Below the pieces are notes generated by a model that saw nothing but the letters and a program-made list of their open reading frames with translations, had not been told where the DNA came from and searched no databases. A program made the position numbers and the translations under genes. Below, piece after piece: positions 53,785 to 62,528 of a stretch of 64,000 bases of DNA (position 1 is its first letter; each line of letters opens with the position of its first letter). Origin of the DNA: Synergistaceae bacterium UBA1037 (lineage in GTDB: Bacteria > Synergistota > Synergistia > Synergistales > Synergistaceae); the NCBI GenBank assembly GCA_002316795.1, contig DCEE01000059.1, positions 13,847 through 77,846 of the forward strand. The letters are read 5' to 3'.

Positions 53785-55151
53785 TCAACAGAGTGATCGA
53801 AACGATGACCCAGAGACTTGCGGATACAGATAAAAAAGGTGCCCTGCACTCAGATATTTTCATACAGGCGGGAACAGCACACTCGGCGCACTATGAGGAC
53901 GGAAGGATCGAAGAGCTTGCATCTTCGAACGCCGACGGATCGGGAGCAAGGATAATAGTCGGGGACAGGACCTTTTATTCGCATTCCCCCGGGACATCGC
54001 CTTCTGCCATATCCCGGATACTCTCCGAGGCTGAGTCTTCTGCTTTCGGGACCCTGCCCGATCCGCCGGGAAACGATCGCGGACCCGTTCTGACCATGGA
54101 AGAAAAGATGCTGCCCCCCGATATAAGCTACATGAAAGAACTTGACCTCAAGATCAGGAAAGGATCCAAATATGTCAGGCAGGCGGCCTTCAGGTACAAC
54201 ATATCAAAAAGAAACGTCCTCATCATACGTTCAGACGGCAGGTGCGCGGAAGATTCAAGAACCTACTGCAGCTTCTCCGCAATGGTCATTGCTGAGAAGG
54301 ACGGCATTCTTCAGACAGCTTCAGAGAGACGGAGCATGGCCATTCCCCACAAGGATTTCTGGTCCGGTTCAGACCCTGAAGATGTGGCATTCGCTGCGCT
54401 GGAAAGAGCGCTTCTTATGCTGGACGCAAAACCATGCCCGGCGGGTAGGATGAAGGTCCTTCTGGCAGGGGAGGCGGGAGGCACTGTGATCCATGAAGCC
54501 TGCGGACACGGCCTTGAAGCTGATATCGTAGAGAAGGACCACTCCGTCTACAGGGATAAAATAGGAGAGAAAGTCGCACATGAGTCTGTCACGATGATCG
54601 ATGACCCGACGATCCCTTCCCTGTACGGTTCCTACAGGTTTGACGACGAGGGCACCCCGGCGCGCAGGAACGTTCTGATCGAAAACGGGATACTGAGATC
54701 GTACCTTACGGACATCCTGACTGCAAAAACCTCCTGCCTGCCCCTGACCGGAAACGGCAGGAGACAGTCATACAGGAACATCCCGGTACCCAGAATGAGC
54801 AACACGCTTCTGGCCCCTGGTGTTTCTGACTTCGATTCGATGCTTGCAATGACCGACAGAGGACTTCTCGTGAAGAAGATGGGCGGCGGGGAGGTAAACC
54901 CGACCACGGGTGATTTTGTCTTTTATGTCTCAGAAGCATATATAATTAAAAAGGGCAGAGTGTCACACCCGGTAAAGGGAGCTATCCTTACAGGCAACGG
55001 ACCTGCGGTGCTTGAAAATATCATTGCCTTGGGCAGCGACCTCTGCATGGATCCGGGGGTATGCGGGAAATCAGGACAGAGCGTCCCCGTTACTGACGGA
55101 CAGCCGTCGATGCTGATCGAAGGGATGACTGTAGGAGGCAGTGAAGCCTGA
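53781..55151 (+). CDS. tldD: TldD family metalloprotease
   Basis: 456 residues. The zinc-protease motif is HEACGH (HExxxH) in GGTVIHEACGHGLEADIV, followed by the conserved YGSYRFDDEGTPARRNVLIE and ending with the usual C-terminal GxxxxIxxGxxVG-like region (LIEGMTVGGS). TldD and TldE (PmbA) form a heterodimer degrading unfolded or leader peptides, for example in RiPP maturation. No TldE homologue is in the window, so this one either partners with a distant TldE or acts alone. Confidence 0.93.
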   Translation: MINRVIETMTQRLADTDKKGALHSDIFIQAGTAHSAHYEDGRIEELASSNADGSGARIIVGDRTFYSHSPGTSPSAISRILSEAESSAFGTLPDPPGNDRGPVLTMEEKMLPPDISYMKELDLKIRKGSKYVRQAAFRYNISKRNVLIIRSDGRCAEDSRTYCSFSAMVIAEKDGILQTASERRSMAIPHKDFWSGSDPEDVAFAALERALLMLDAKPCPAGRMKVLLAGEAGGTVIHEACGHGLEADIVEKDHSVYRDKIGEKVAHESVTMIDDPTIPSLYGSYRFDDEGTPARRNVLIENGILRSYLTDILTAKTSCLPLTGNGRRQSYRNIPVPRMSNTLLAPGVSDFDSMLAMTDRGLLVKKMGGGEVNPTTGDFVFYVSEAYIIKKGRVSHPVKGAILTGNGPAVLENIIALGSDLCMDPGVCGKSGQSVPVTDGQPSMLIEGMTVGGSEA

Positions 55152-57378
55152 TATGATCTTCAGAAAAAAAGCAAAAAAGGATGAAAGACCGGCTCCGCGG
55201 CAGCCTAAGGCAAAAGCCGGACAGCCGGCGGGAGGAACATGGGCAAGGCTCGCTTACATAGTCCTTGCCGTGCTGTCCATTTACCTGACTGCATCATTCT
55301 ACACGCCATGGACAGGCATGCTCGGACAGGACATCTCTTCGTCCATACTTGGATCTATTGGCGGAGCCTCGATAATACCCATCCTTTTCGCCCTCTATTT
55401 CAGTCTTTCGAGACTGCTTTCAAGAAAGATCCCCCACTTCGTGAGACAGTCCCTCGGGACACTCCTTGTTTTCATGACGGCATCGCTTCTTCTGGGTCTG
55501 AATGCAATGACCTCCGGCAATGCAGGATACCCGCTCTGGCTCTCGCCCGGAGCCTTCGGTGCATCTTTTGCCTCAGAGATATTCTCGATGCTTGGAGCCT
55601 TCGGCACATTCATAGCAGGAGCTCTCTCAATATACATATCATTATTATTGTATGATATACCTTTATTTATTAACAAAAAACTGCCCGGTTCCTCAATATT
55701 CAACTGTTTTCACAAAAAAGACAAGGAGAGGCCTGAGAAGGAATTATCCGGTGATGCTCCCAACATAACTGAATATGATGGGGCGGACTATTTTGGCCCT
55801 GCCGCGGACGAAACGGACCTACCCCCTGTCACGGTCACAGGACTTGGCCAGTATGGAACGGAAGGCTCGTTATATATTTCAGAGGAGATACAGGACCCTG
55901 AATTCAACCTTGATGACGAGGGATCATTCGAGGGAGCGGAAGAAGGCATATTCCCGCCGCCCCTTGAGATATTCGGGAACGAGGAATCTCACGAGGGCGA
56001 GATGGATGAAGAAAAATCCATGCCTCTGGGAGAAAAGATCATAAAGGCCCTCAGACAGTTCAACATAGAGGCAAGGCTCGCGGAGATACTGGTAGGCCCC
56101 ACGGTGATACAGTTCAGGATACAGCTTGCCCCGGGCATCAAAGTCAATAAAGTCGCTGTCCTTGCAAACGACATAGCGCTCGCGATGGCGGTCCCAAGCC
56201 TCAGGATCGAGGCCCCGATACCCGGTAAACCCTACGTTGGGATCGAGATACCCAACCCCAGACGCAGGGGTATCCCTCTCAGAACTATTATCGGGGACAC
56301 TGCGTACCAGGACACCGACACGGCTCTCCCGCTGCCTTTTGGGGTCGCTGTAAACGGGGATTCTGTGATCATAGGACTCGAGGAGCTGCCCCATCTGCTT
56401 GTGGCAGGAACCACGGGCTCGGGAAAGAGCGTCTTTATCAACTCATGCATAGTGGGCCTGTGTTCGATGAGGACCCCGGAAGAACTCAGAATGATACTGG
56501 TAGATCCCAAGAGGGTAGAAATGGCCGTCTACGACAGGCTCCCGCATCTCCTTACGCCCCCTGTGACCGATGCAAAGAAGGCGGTACACGTACTTGCCTG
56601 GGCTATACGTGAAATGGAGTCGCGCTATACGATGTTCGCAAAAGCAAGGGTGAGGAACCTCGAAAACTTCAACAAAAAAGTCATTCCAAAAGACAGGCTG
56701 TTTAACATAGTTATTGTTGTAGATGAACTTGCGGACCTTATGATGACGGCTCCCAAGGAAGTCGAGGAATACATATGCCGCCTTGCGCAGATGGCAAGGG
56801 CTACCGGCATCCATCTGATCCTCGCAACTCAGAGGCCTTCGGTAAACGTGATCACTGGACTCATCAAGGCCAACATCCCGGCGAGGGTGGCATTCACGCT
56901 TCCGAGCTCAGTAGACTCGAGGACCATAATCGACTGTTCCGGAGCGGAAAAGCTGCTGGGAAAGGGAGACTTGCTCTTCCTTTCCACCAGGCATCCAAAA
57001 CCCGTCAGGATCCAGTCTCCGTGGGTGGATGAACAGGTGCTCTGCGTCTGGCTCAACTACCTTGTAAACCTTTTCGGAATGCCTGATTTCATTGAGATAG
57101 ACAGACAGGGAAGCGGCCCTTCAGGCATGGATAACAGCGCCGCTTTCGACGATGACCTGCTTGAGGACGCTGTCGATACGGTAATGTCGACCGGGATAGC
57201 ATCCGCAAGCGGTCTCCAGCGCAGGCTGAGAGTCGGTTTTTCAAGGGCTTCACGCCTGATCGACATGATGGAGATGATAGGCATAGTGGGTCCGGCAGAC
57301 GGTTCAAAACCGAGGGAGATCCTCGTCGACGAAGACGAGGCAAGGGAAATGATCAGTAATGCTAAAGACGGATATTAG
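55141..57378 (+). CDS. ftsK: DNA translocase FtsK/SpoIIIE
   Basis: Septal DNA pump that segregates chromosome ends. The 745 residues have four N-terminal transmembrane helices (about 30-185), an acidic linker (about 200-300) and the motor with Walker A VAGTTGSGKSVFINSCIVGL (about 420) and Walker B IVIVVDELADLMM. A C-terminal winged-helix gamma domain (about 680-745, ASGLQRRLRVGFSRASRLID) recognises KOPS-type sites. The linker is short compared with enterobacterial FtsK and more like SpoIIIE. The start is GTG 55141 (GGAGG very close) or ATG 55153, just after the tldD stop. Confidence 0.96.
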   Translation: MKPDMIFRKKAKKDERPAPRQPKAKAGQPAGGTWARLAYIVLAVLSIYLTASFYTPWTGMLGQDISSSILGSIGGASIIPILFALYFSLSRLLSRKIPHFVRQSLGTLLVFMTASLLLGLNAMTSGNAGYPLWLSPGAFGASFASEIFSMLGAFGTFIAGALSIYISLLLYDIPLFINKKLPGSSIFNCFHKKDKERPEKELSGDAPNITEYDGADYFGPAADETDLPPVTVTGLGQYGTEGSLYISEEIQDPEFNLDDEGSFEGAEEGIFPPPLEIFGNEESHEGEMDEEKSMPLGEKIIKALRQFNIEARLAEILVGPTVIQFRIQLAPGIKVNKVAVLANDIALAMAVPSLRIEAPIPGKPYVGIEIPNPRRRGIPLRTIIGDTAYQDTDTALPLPFGVAVNGDSVIIGLEELPHLLVAGTTGSGKSVFINSCIVGLCSMRTPEELRMILVDPKRVEMAVYDRLPHLLTPPVTDAKKAVHVLAWAIREMESRYTMFAKARVRNLENFNKKVIPKDRLFNIVIVVDELADLMMTAPKEVEEYICRLAQMARATGIHLILATQRPSVNVITGLIKANIPARVAFTLPSSVDSRTIIDCSGAEKLLGKGDLLFLSTRHPKPVRIQSPWVDEQVLCVWLNYLVNLFGMPDFIEIDRQGSGPSGMDNSAAFDDDLLEDAVDTVMSTGIASASGLQRRLRVGFSRASRLIDMMEMIGIVGPADGSKPREILVDEDEAREMISNAKDGY

Positions 57379-57396
57379 CGCAGGAGGAGTCTGGAA

Positions 57397-57429
57397 TAAA
57401 AAAAAGAGCCGTTTACTAAACGGCTCTTT
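57397..57429 (-). terminator. Terminator of rpmB, overlapping its stop codon
   Basis: AAAGAGCCGTTT and AAACGGCTCTTT form a perfect 12-bp stem with a 3-nt loop. On the minus strand it runs into nine T. The hairpin starts inside the last codons of rpmB, so coding and termination signals overlap. It may also help end the convergent ftsK transcript. Confidence 0.88.
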
Positions 57430-57610
57430 GGACTTTACCGGAACGGAGGCACTTCGTGCATATATGGAGTTTGCGGGACTCTCCGCCACCTACGTCAACA
57501 CGTACACTCTGAAGGTTAATGAGCCAGCGGCGTCTGGTGTGACGGTTAGAGTGGCTGACGGCATTTCCGGTCGCCGGTCCGCGACCGCAGCAATCACAGA
57601 ACTTGGACAT
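57416..57610 (-). CDS. rpmB: 50S ribosomal protein L28
   Basis: 64 residues from the ATG at 57610, with the family start SKFCDCCGRGPATGNAVSHS, then NRHTRRRWLINLQ and CTKCLRSGKV. The Cys pairs CDCC and CTKC give the zinc-ribbon (C+) form. Further upstream in-frame ATGs would add an unconserved extension. G6 precedes the start by about 8 nt. It is a lone minus-strand gene between ftsK and xseB. Confidence 0.94.
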   Translation of the reverse strand: MSKFCDCCGRGPATGNAVSHSNRHTRRRWLINLQSVRVDVGGGESRKLHICTKCLRSGKVQRAV

Positions 57611-57631
57611 AATTGTTTCCCCCCTTATACC

Positions 57632-57661
57632 TTGGAACATCCAACCTGTGCATTGTATCAT
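57632..57661 (+). promoter_or_regulatory. Promoter candidate for the xseB-ispA-dxs unit
   Basis: TTGGAA (57632-57637), 18 bp, TATCAT (57656-57661), about 44 nt before xseB. It overlaps the opposed rpmB promoter. Confidence 0.4.
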
Positions 57662-57681
57662 AGTATATGAATTTCTTGCAA
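57652..57681 (-). promoter_or_regulatory. Promoter of rpmB
   Basis: Minus strand: TTGCAA (57681-57676), 18-bp spacer, TACAAT (57657-57652), giving a leader of about 35 nt before the ATG at 57610. Confidence 0.65.
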
Positions 57682-57704
57682 CTGATCGTACTGGAGGAAT
57701 TTAA

Positions 57705-57920
57705 ATGAATTTCAGCGAAAAAATGACGGAACTTGACAAAATACTGCGCAGACTGGAAGGAGACTCGCTGCCCTTGGAAGAGGCCCTGTCCGAATTTGAA
57801 AAGGGAATCGGCCTGGTGAGGGAGTGTCGTTCTTATCTTGAAGAGGCAAAACAAAAAGTTGCGCTTCTGACCGACGACGGAGAAATTCCTTTTGAACTCG
57901 GGAACAAAGAGGATGCCTGA
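57705..57920 (+). CDS. xseB: Exodeoxyribonuclease VII small subunit
   Basis: 71 residues: a helical hairpin with FSEKMTELDKILRRLEGDSL and PLEEALSEFEKGIGLVREC, the diagnostic XseB pattern. It binds XseA to form a single-strand exonuclease; xseA is not in the window. TGGAGG precedes the ATG. xseB upstream of ispA and dxs is a common order. Confidence 0.95.
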   Translation: MNFSEKMTELDKILRRLEGDSLPLEEALSEFEKGIGLVRECRSYLEEAKQKVALLTDDGEIPFELGNKEDA

Positions 57921-57922
57921 TC

Positions 57923-58834
57923 ATGCCGGGAGTCAAGGAACAGGACCTGAGGGTAAAAAGTGAGTTTGACAGGTACAGGGGAATATTTGAGGAATATCTT
58001 GGAACATCGGCTGCGCTGAGAAACATCGGAGTTCCCGAAAAACTGAGCGAAGCCATGGACTACTCCCTCTTTGCAGGAGGAAAGAGGCTGCGTCCGGTGC
58101 TATGCCTGGCCGCAGCAGAGAGGTTTGGGTGTCAGCCCCATGATGCGCTTCCGCTCGCTCTGGGCTTCGAGATGCTCCACACTGCGACGCTGATACATGA
58201 CGACCTTCCGTGCATGGACGATGATGACATTAGAAGGGGAAAACCTTCGAACCATGCGGTCTTCGGTGAGACGCTTGCTGTTCTCGCCGGCGACGCGCTC
58301 CTTGCTCTCTCCCTTGAATACCCTCTCTGCAAAAGCGATAAGATCGTACCTGGCAGGCTGCTGAAAGCAATGCAGATCTTCAGCAGCGCCATAGGCCCTG
58401 CGGGAGTATGCGGAGGCCAGGTCCTCGACATGGACACGGCTCCGGCGAAGACTGACCCTTCCTACGTGCGCAGGATCGCATCACTCAAGACCGGCACTCT
58501 CATCAGGGCCTCCGTAACAGCGGGAGCGGCCCTGGGCACTGACGATCCGGCTATTCTCGCCTGCTGCTGGGATTACGGCACTCACATAGGATCTGCATTC
58601 CAGATAATAGACGACATCCTTGATGTCTCCAGCACGGCTGAGGAGCTTGGCAAGACTCCGGGAAAGGACGCAGAGCAGGACAAGGCGACCCATGTCACCG
58701 TATACGGCATGGAGAAGGCTGCAGAAATGGCACGCGAAGAGACCGGGCTTGCAAGGGAAGCCATCCTCAGGATCCTTCCCGGCGACGATTTCCTGTCGGA
58801 ATTTCCCGGATACCTCCTAAGGAGGACTCACTGA
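57923..58834 (+). CDS. ispA: Polyprenyl synthetase, probable farnesyl diphosphate synthase
   Basis: Trans-prenyltransferase chain-elongating DMAPP/GPP with IPP. The 303 residues have the first Asp-rich motif LIHDDLPCMDDDDIRRGKPS, the second motif QIIDDILDVS, and GGKRLRPVLCL at the IPP/diphosphate site. Length and the insert in the first Asp motif fit short-chain (C15/C20) synthases. It starts two bases after xseB and supplies FPP for uppS. Confidence 0.94.
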   Translation: MPGVKEQDLRVKSEFDRYRGIFEEYLGTSAALRNIGVPEKLSEAMDYSLFAGGKRLRPVLCLAAAERFGCQPHDALPLALGFEMLHTATLIHDDLPCMDDDDIRRGKPSNHAVFGETLAVLAGDALLALSLEYPLCKSDKIVPGRLLKAMQIFSSAIGPAGVCGGQVLDMDTAPAKTDPSYVRRIASLKTGTLIRASVTAGAALGTDDPAILACCWDYGTHIGSAFQIIDDILDVSSTAEELGKTPGKDAEQDKATHVTVYGMEKAAEMAREETGLAREAILRILPGDDFLSEFPGYLLRRTH

Positions 58835-58888
58835 ACCATACATCCGCGGCTGCGGAGTGCTAATATATAGGACGTGCATAAGGAAGGA

Positions 58889-58910
58889 CCGGGCCAGACT
58901 TCGGGCCCGG
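58889..58910. other. GC hairpin in the ispA-dxs spacer
   Basis: CCGGGCC (58889-58895) and GGCCCGG (58904-58910) form a 7-bp stem around an 8-nt loop with no T-run. It may slow or modulate readthrough into dxs; it is not a standard terminator. Confidence 0.4.
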
Positions 58911-58941
58911 CCGCTAAAATCGAGACCTGGAGAGATCATCC

Positions 58942-60813
58942 ATGAGCATGCTTGGATCGGTAAAGGATTTCAAAGGCCTTAAAGGCCTTACATACGGCGA
59001 ATTGAACAAACTTAGCTGCGAGATAAGGGAAATGATACTTCAGGTGACACTGAAGAACGGCGGACACCTGGCATCCTCCCTCGGAGCGGTGGAACTCACC
59101 GTGGCCCTGCTGAGGGCCTTCGACCCCCAAAGGGACAAGATCATCTTTGACGTAGGACATCAGTCATATGCCTATAAAATACTGACAGGCAGACTTGAAC
59201 GATTCCACACGCTGAGGACCAGGGGCGGGATAGCAGGCTTTCCCCGAATGGACGAGAGCCCCTATGACTTTTTCACGACCGGCCACAGCAGCACATCCAT
59301 ATCTGCGGCAATGGGCTACGCCAAGGCTAGGGACATAAGCGGCCGGAACCACGAAGTCGTTGCGGTGATAGGGGACGGAGCCCTTCTGAACGGGGTCTCT
59401 TTCGAAGCCCTCAACTGCGTTGAAAGTACGGGGACAAAGGTGATCATAGTCCTTAACGACAACAAGATGTCCATAAGCCCGAGGATCGGGGGGATAGCAG
59501 GACACCTGGCCCGTCTTTCTGTAAACCCCACGTACATTAAATTCAAGGATTTCATTAAGGATCAGTGTCACACCTTAAAACGCGGAGACGCGCTGGAAGA
59601 GGCACTCAAAAAGATCAAGTCCAAATTAAAATCCCTGATCCTTCCGACGAACATTTTCGAAGAGATGGGAATAAACTACTGGGGCCCGTTCAACGGCCAT
59701 GACATAGAGGAGATGGAGGAGGTCTTCCGGCTCGCAAGGCATTGCAAAGAACCTGTTCTGATCCATGTCCTTACGAAAAAGGGCAAGGGATGCTGCGAAG
59801 CGGAGAACAACTCGCCCTTCTTCCATGGGATTGGCCCCAACACCGATCTGGACGCGGCACAGAACCACACTGCGACATCACGGCCCTCTTGGAGCGAGAT
59901 AATGTCAGAGGCACTTACAGAGGCAGCCTCCCATGACCCGCGCATCGCTGTCTGCACCGCTGCGATGACTGACGGGACCAAACTGAACGGATTCGCAGAA
60001 AAGTATCCGGAAAGGTTCTTCGACGTGGGGATCTCGGAAGAACACATGCTGACCTTCGCTGCAGGAATGGCGGCAGGCGGGATGAGACCGGCTGTCTGCA
60101 TATATTCGACCTTTCTTCAAAGGGCTGCGGACCAGCTGATGCACGATATATGTCTTTCAAAACTGCCCGTAATGATCGGGGCAGACAGGGCCGGCCTTGT
60201 AGGCGAGGACGGGGAGACTCATCACGGACTCCTTGACGTCCCGTGGTTCAGGACCCTGCCCGGCATAACGATCGCTGCGCCAAGGGACGCTTCGGATCTC
60301 AGATTTTTCGTAAATGGCTGGATCGAAAGAGGCATCCCGATGGTCGCAAGATATCCAAGGGGGAAGGCACCCCGGGATATCCTGCCCGCAGGCCGGACAG
60401 AGAGAGTTCCTGCAGGGTGGGGAAAACTGGAGATCCTTGCCCGTGGAAGTGATGTATGTCTTTTGGGGATAGGAAGTACTGTCGAACTGATGCTTAAGAC
60501 TGCTGAGAAGCTTGAAACCGGTGAGGGCATCATTCCGACAGTTGCTGACCTTCGCTTCATAAAGCCACTGGATCTCGAAGGGCTCTCAGAGATAATGAGA
60601 AAACACTCTGTCGTCGTAACAGCCGAGGAAAACTATCTGAACGGAGGATCGGGCATGGCGGTCTCAGAATACGCATGCAGGAACCATCCGGAGTGCCGAG
60701 TCATAAACATAGGCATCCCGGACAGGTACATATCCCATGCGACGCGCTCGGAGCAGTGGACCGAATGCGGCCTCACCCCTGAAGCGGTAATAAACTCGCT
60801 CAAAGAGCAGTGA
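58942..60813 (+). CDS. dxs: 1-deoxy-D-xylulose-5-phosphate synthase
   Basis: Thiamin-diphosphate enzyme condensing pyruvate and glyceraldehyde-3-phosphate, the entry of the MEP pathway. The 623 residues include DVGHQSYAYKILTGR, GHSSTSISAAMGYAKA, the ThDP/Mg motif GDGALLNGVSFEALN through LNDNKMSISP, the catalytic Glu in DVGISEEHMLTFAAGMA, and HHGLLDVPWFRTLPG. GGAGAG lies about 8 nt before the ATG. Together with dxr, ispG and ispA it makes isoprenoid synthesis a theme of the window. Confidence 0.97.
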   Translation: MSMLGSVKDFKGLKGLTYGELNKLSCEIREMILQVTLKNGGHLASSLGAVELTVALLRAFDPQRDKIIFDVGHQSYAYKILTGRLERFHTLRTRGGIAGFPRMDESPYDFFTTGHSSTSISAAMGYAKARDISGRNHEVVAVIGDGALLNGVSFEALNCVESTGTKVIIVLNDNKMSISPRIGGIAGHLARLSVNPTYIKFKDFIKDQCHTLKRGDALEEALKKIKSKLKSLILPTNIFEEMGINYWGPFNGHDIEEMEEVFRLARHCKEPVLIHVLTKKGKGCCEAENNSPFFHGIGPNTDLDAAQNHTATSRPSWSEIMSEALTEAASHDPRIAVCTAAMTDGTKLNGFAEKYPERFFDVGISEEHMLTFAAGMAAGGMRPAVCIYSTFLQRAADQLMHDICLSKLPVMIGADRAGLVGEDGETHHGLLDVPWFRTLPGITIAAPRDASDLRFFVNGWIERGIPMVARYPRGKAPRDILPAGRTERVPAGWGKLEILARGSDVCLLGIGSTVELMLKTAEKLETGEGIIPTVADLRFIKPLDLEGLSEIMRKHSVVVTAEENYLNGGSGMAVSEYACRNHPECRVINIGIPDRYISHATRSEQWTECGLTPEAVINSLKEQ

Positions 60814-61628
60814 TGAAGAAAAGGCTGGTAAGGCTGGACAAACTCCTTGTAGAAAGGCAGATGCTCCTTTCAAGGACAGCGGCCCAGAGTTACATAGAAG
60901 AGGGACGGGTAAAGGTCGACGGAATAACTGTAAACAAAAGCGCCTCGATGGTCTCCGGCGATTCCGACATATGCCTTGACGCCCCGGAGAAAGAGTGGGT
61001 GAGCAGGGGAGCCCATAAACTGACAAGAGGACTGGACATATTTGGGATCGACCCCTCCGGAAAGACCTGTATCGATATCGGCGCTTCCACCGGAGGATTC
61101 ACGGATGTGCTTCTGTCCAGGGGAGCCGAAAAAGTATTCGCGGTCGACGTCGGATACGGGCAGCTTGCCTGGAAACTCAGAAACGACCCCAGGGTCGTAG
61201 TGATGGAAAGGACCAACGCCCGGCGTCTGACTGAGGATATGATCGGCGGAGAAAAGGCAGACATTATTGTTTCAGACGCCTCCTTCATATCACTGAAACT
61301 GCTTCTCAGACCGCTTGAGGCGCTTCTGAAAGCGGAAGGGGCAATGATAGTGCTGGTAAAACCGCAGTTCGAAGTCGGAAGGGAAAAGGTCGGCAGGGGA
61401 GTGATCTACGACCCCGCACTTCACGAGGAGACACTCAGTGATCTGGCCGCTTTCGTCGAAAGTGAGACGGGACTTCTCCTCTCAGATGCGACATATTCGC
61501 CGATAAGGGGACCTGAGGGCAATATAGAATTTCTCTTTCTTTTGGGACTGAAGAGCAATACAATAGTGAAACATGCCGATATTGACTTCGGGAAACTGGT
61601 CGAAGAGGCACACGTGGCTACAAAGTAA
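60813..61628 (+). CDS. tlyA: TlyA family rRNA 2'-O-methyltransferase (hemolysin A-like)
   Basis: 271 residues. The N-terminal S4 RNA-binding domain ([20 protein letters not shown], about 5-64) is followed by a Rossmann methyltransferase domain with the SAM motif [43 protein letters not shown] and [13 protein letters not shown] carrying the catalytic Lys. In other bacteria TlyA methylates ribosomal RNA and sets capreomycin sensitivity. The ATG overlaps the dxs stop. dxs-tlyA-nadK-recN is a widely conserved order. Confidence 0.95.
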   Translation: MKKRLVRLDKLLVERQMLLSRTAAQSYIEEGRVKVDGITVNKSASMVSGDSDICLDAPEKEWVSRGAHKLTRGLDIFGIDPSGKTCIDIGASTGGFTDVLLSRGAEKVFAVDVGYGQLAWKLRNDPRVVVMERTNARRLTEDMIGGEKADIIVSDASFISLKLLLRPLEALLKAEGAMIVLVKPQFEVGREKVGRGVIYDPALHEETLSDLAAFVESETGLLLSDATYSPIRGPEGNIEFLFLLGLKSNTIVKHADIDFGKLVEEAHVATK

Positions 61629-61644
61629 AGGCAGGGGACAAAAG

Positions 61645-62526
61645 ATGAAAAAAAACAACGTCGGACTTCTTTTCAATACGCAGAAACCTGAAGCCATAAG
61701 CCTGGCCTCAAAACTCTGCGCATGGGGCAGGGAGAGCGGCATCAACTTTATGCTTCCTCCGCACGAGGCTTCCGCCCTCAGCATACCAGATATACCCGAC
61801 AACATATGGCGCGAAGATGTCGAATTCGCTGTCATCCTGGGCGGAGACGGCACGTTTCTCCGTGCTGCGAGGTACACTTTCGGCTATCCGATACCACTTT
61901 ACGGGATCAACCTCGGCAGGCTTGGCTTCCTTGCCACAGGCGACCCCGAGTGCGCGAAAGAGGATATTACCTCAATACTGGAGAACAATTTCACTCTCCA
62001 GCAGAGACACCTGATAAAAGGGCTGGTATGGAGGGGAGGAAGGATCGTATACGAGCTTCACGCCCTGAATGACCTTGTCATATCCAAAGGCAGCCTCGCA
62101 AGGGTCATAGACCTTGAAGTACGCGTGGGCGACGAAATACTCTCCCTCTTCCTTGCTGACGGGCTTATACTCTCCACTCCGACAGGATCTACCGCATATG
62201 CCCTCTCAGCGGGCGGTCCGATAGTCCCGCCTCATGTTCCCTGCATGCTTCTGGCTCCGATATGCGCACATACGCTTTACGCGAGGCCGGTAGTCCTGAG
62301 CGGCACAGACAGGGCCTATGTGACTCCAAAGGGGGACAACAGGAACCTCATACTCACTCAGGACGGACAGCTATGTTATGAACTGCTTCCCGACGATCAC
62401 CTTGAAGCCATGCTGGATCCCGACATCCACATAAACATAATCCAGCTTAAAGACAGGAGCTACTACGATCTCCTCAGGGAAAAGCTGCGCTGGGGCTTTA
62501 ACGGGATCACAGACGGAGGAGACTGA
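61645..62526 (+). CDS. nadK: NAD kinase
   Basis: Phosphorylates NAD to NADP. The 293 residues contain the GGDGT motif (66-70) in [27 protein letters not shown], the [10 protein letters not shown] block and [16 protein letters not shown]. The ATG at 61645 follows GGCAGGGG; an upstream in-frame start inside tlyA is unlikely. Next gene is recN. Confidence 0.96.
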   Translation: MKKNNVGLLFNTQKPEAISLASKLCAWGRESGINFMLPPHEASALSIPDIPDNIWREDVEFAVILGGDGTFLRAARYTFGYPIPLYGINLGRLGFLATGDPECAKEDITSILENNFTLQQRHLIKGLVWRGGRIVYELHALNDLVISKGSLARVIDLEVRVGDEILSLFLADGLILSTPTGSTAYALSAGGPIVPPHVPCMLLAPICAHTLYARPVVLSGTDRAYVTPKGDNRNLILTQDGQLCYELLPDDHLEAMLDPDIHINIIQLKDRSYYDLLREKLRWGFNGITDGGD

Positions 62527-62528
62527 CT

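Noticed and set aside
7980-58881. Shared 12-mer GGACGTGCATAA at 7980 and 58870, both near hairpins
   Set aside because: In 64 kb many 12-mers are expected to recur by chance, and no longer match or third copy was noticed.
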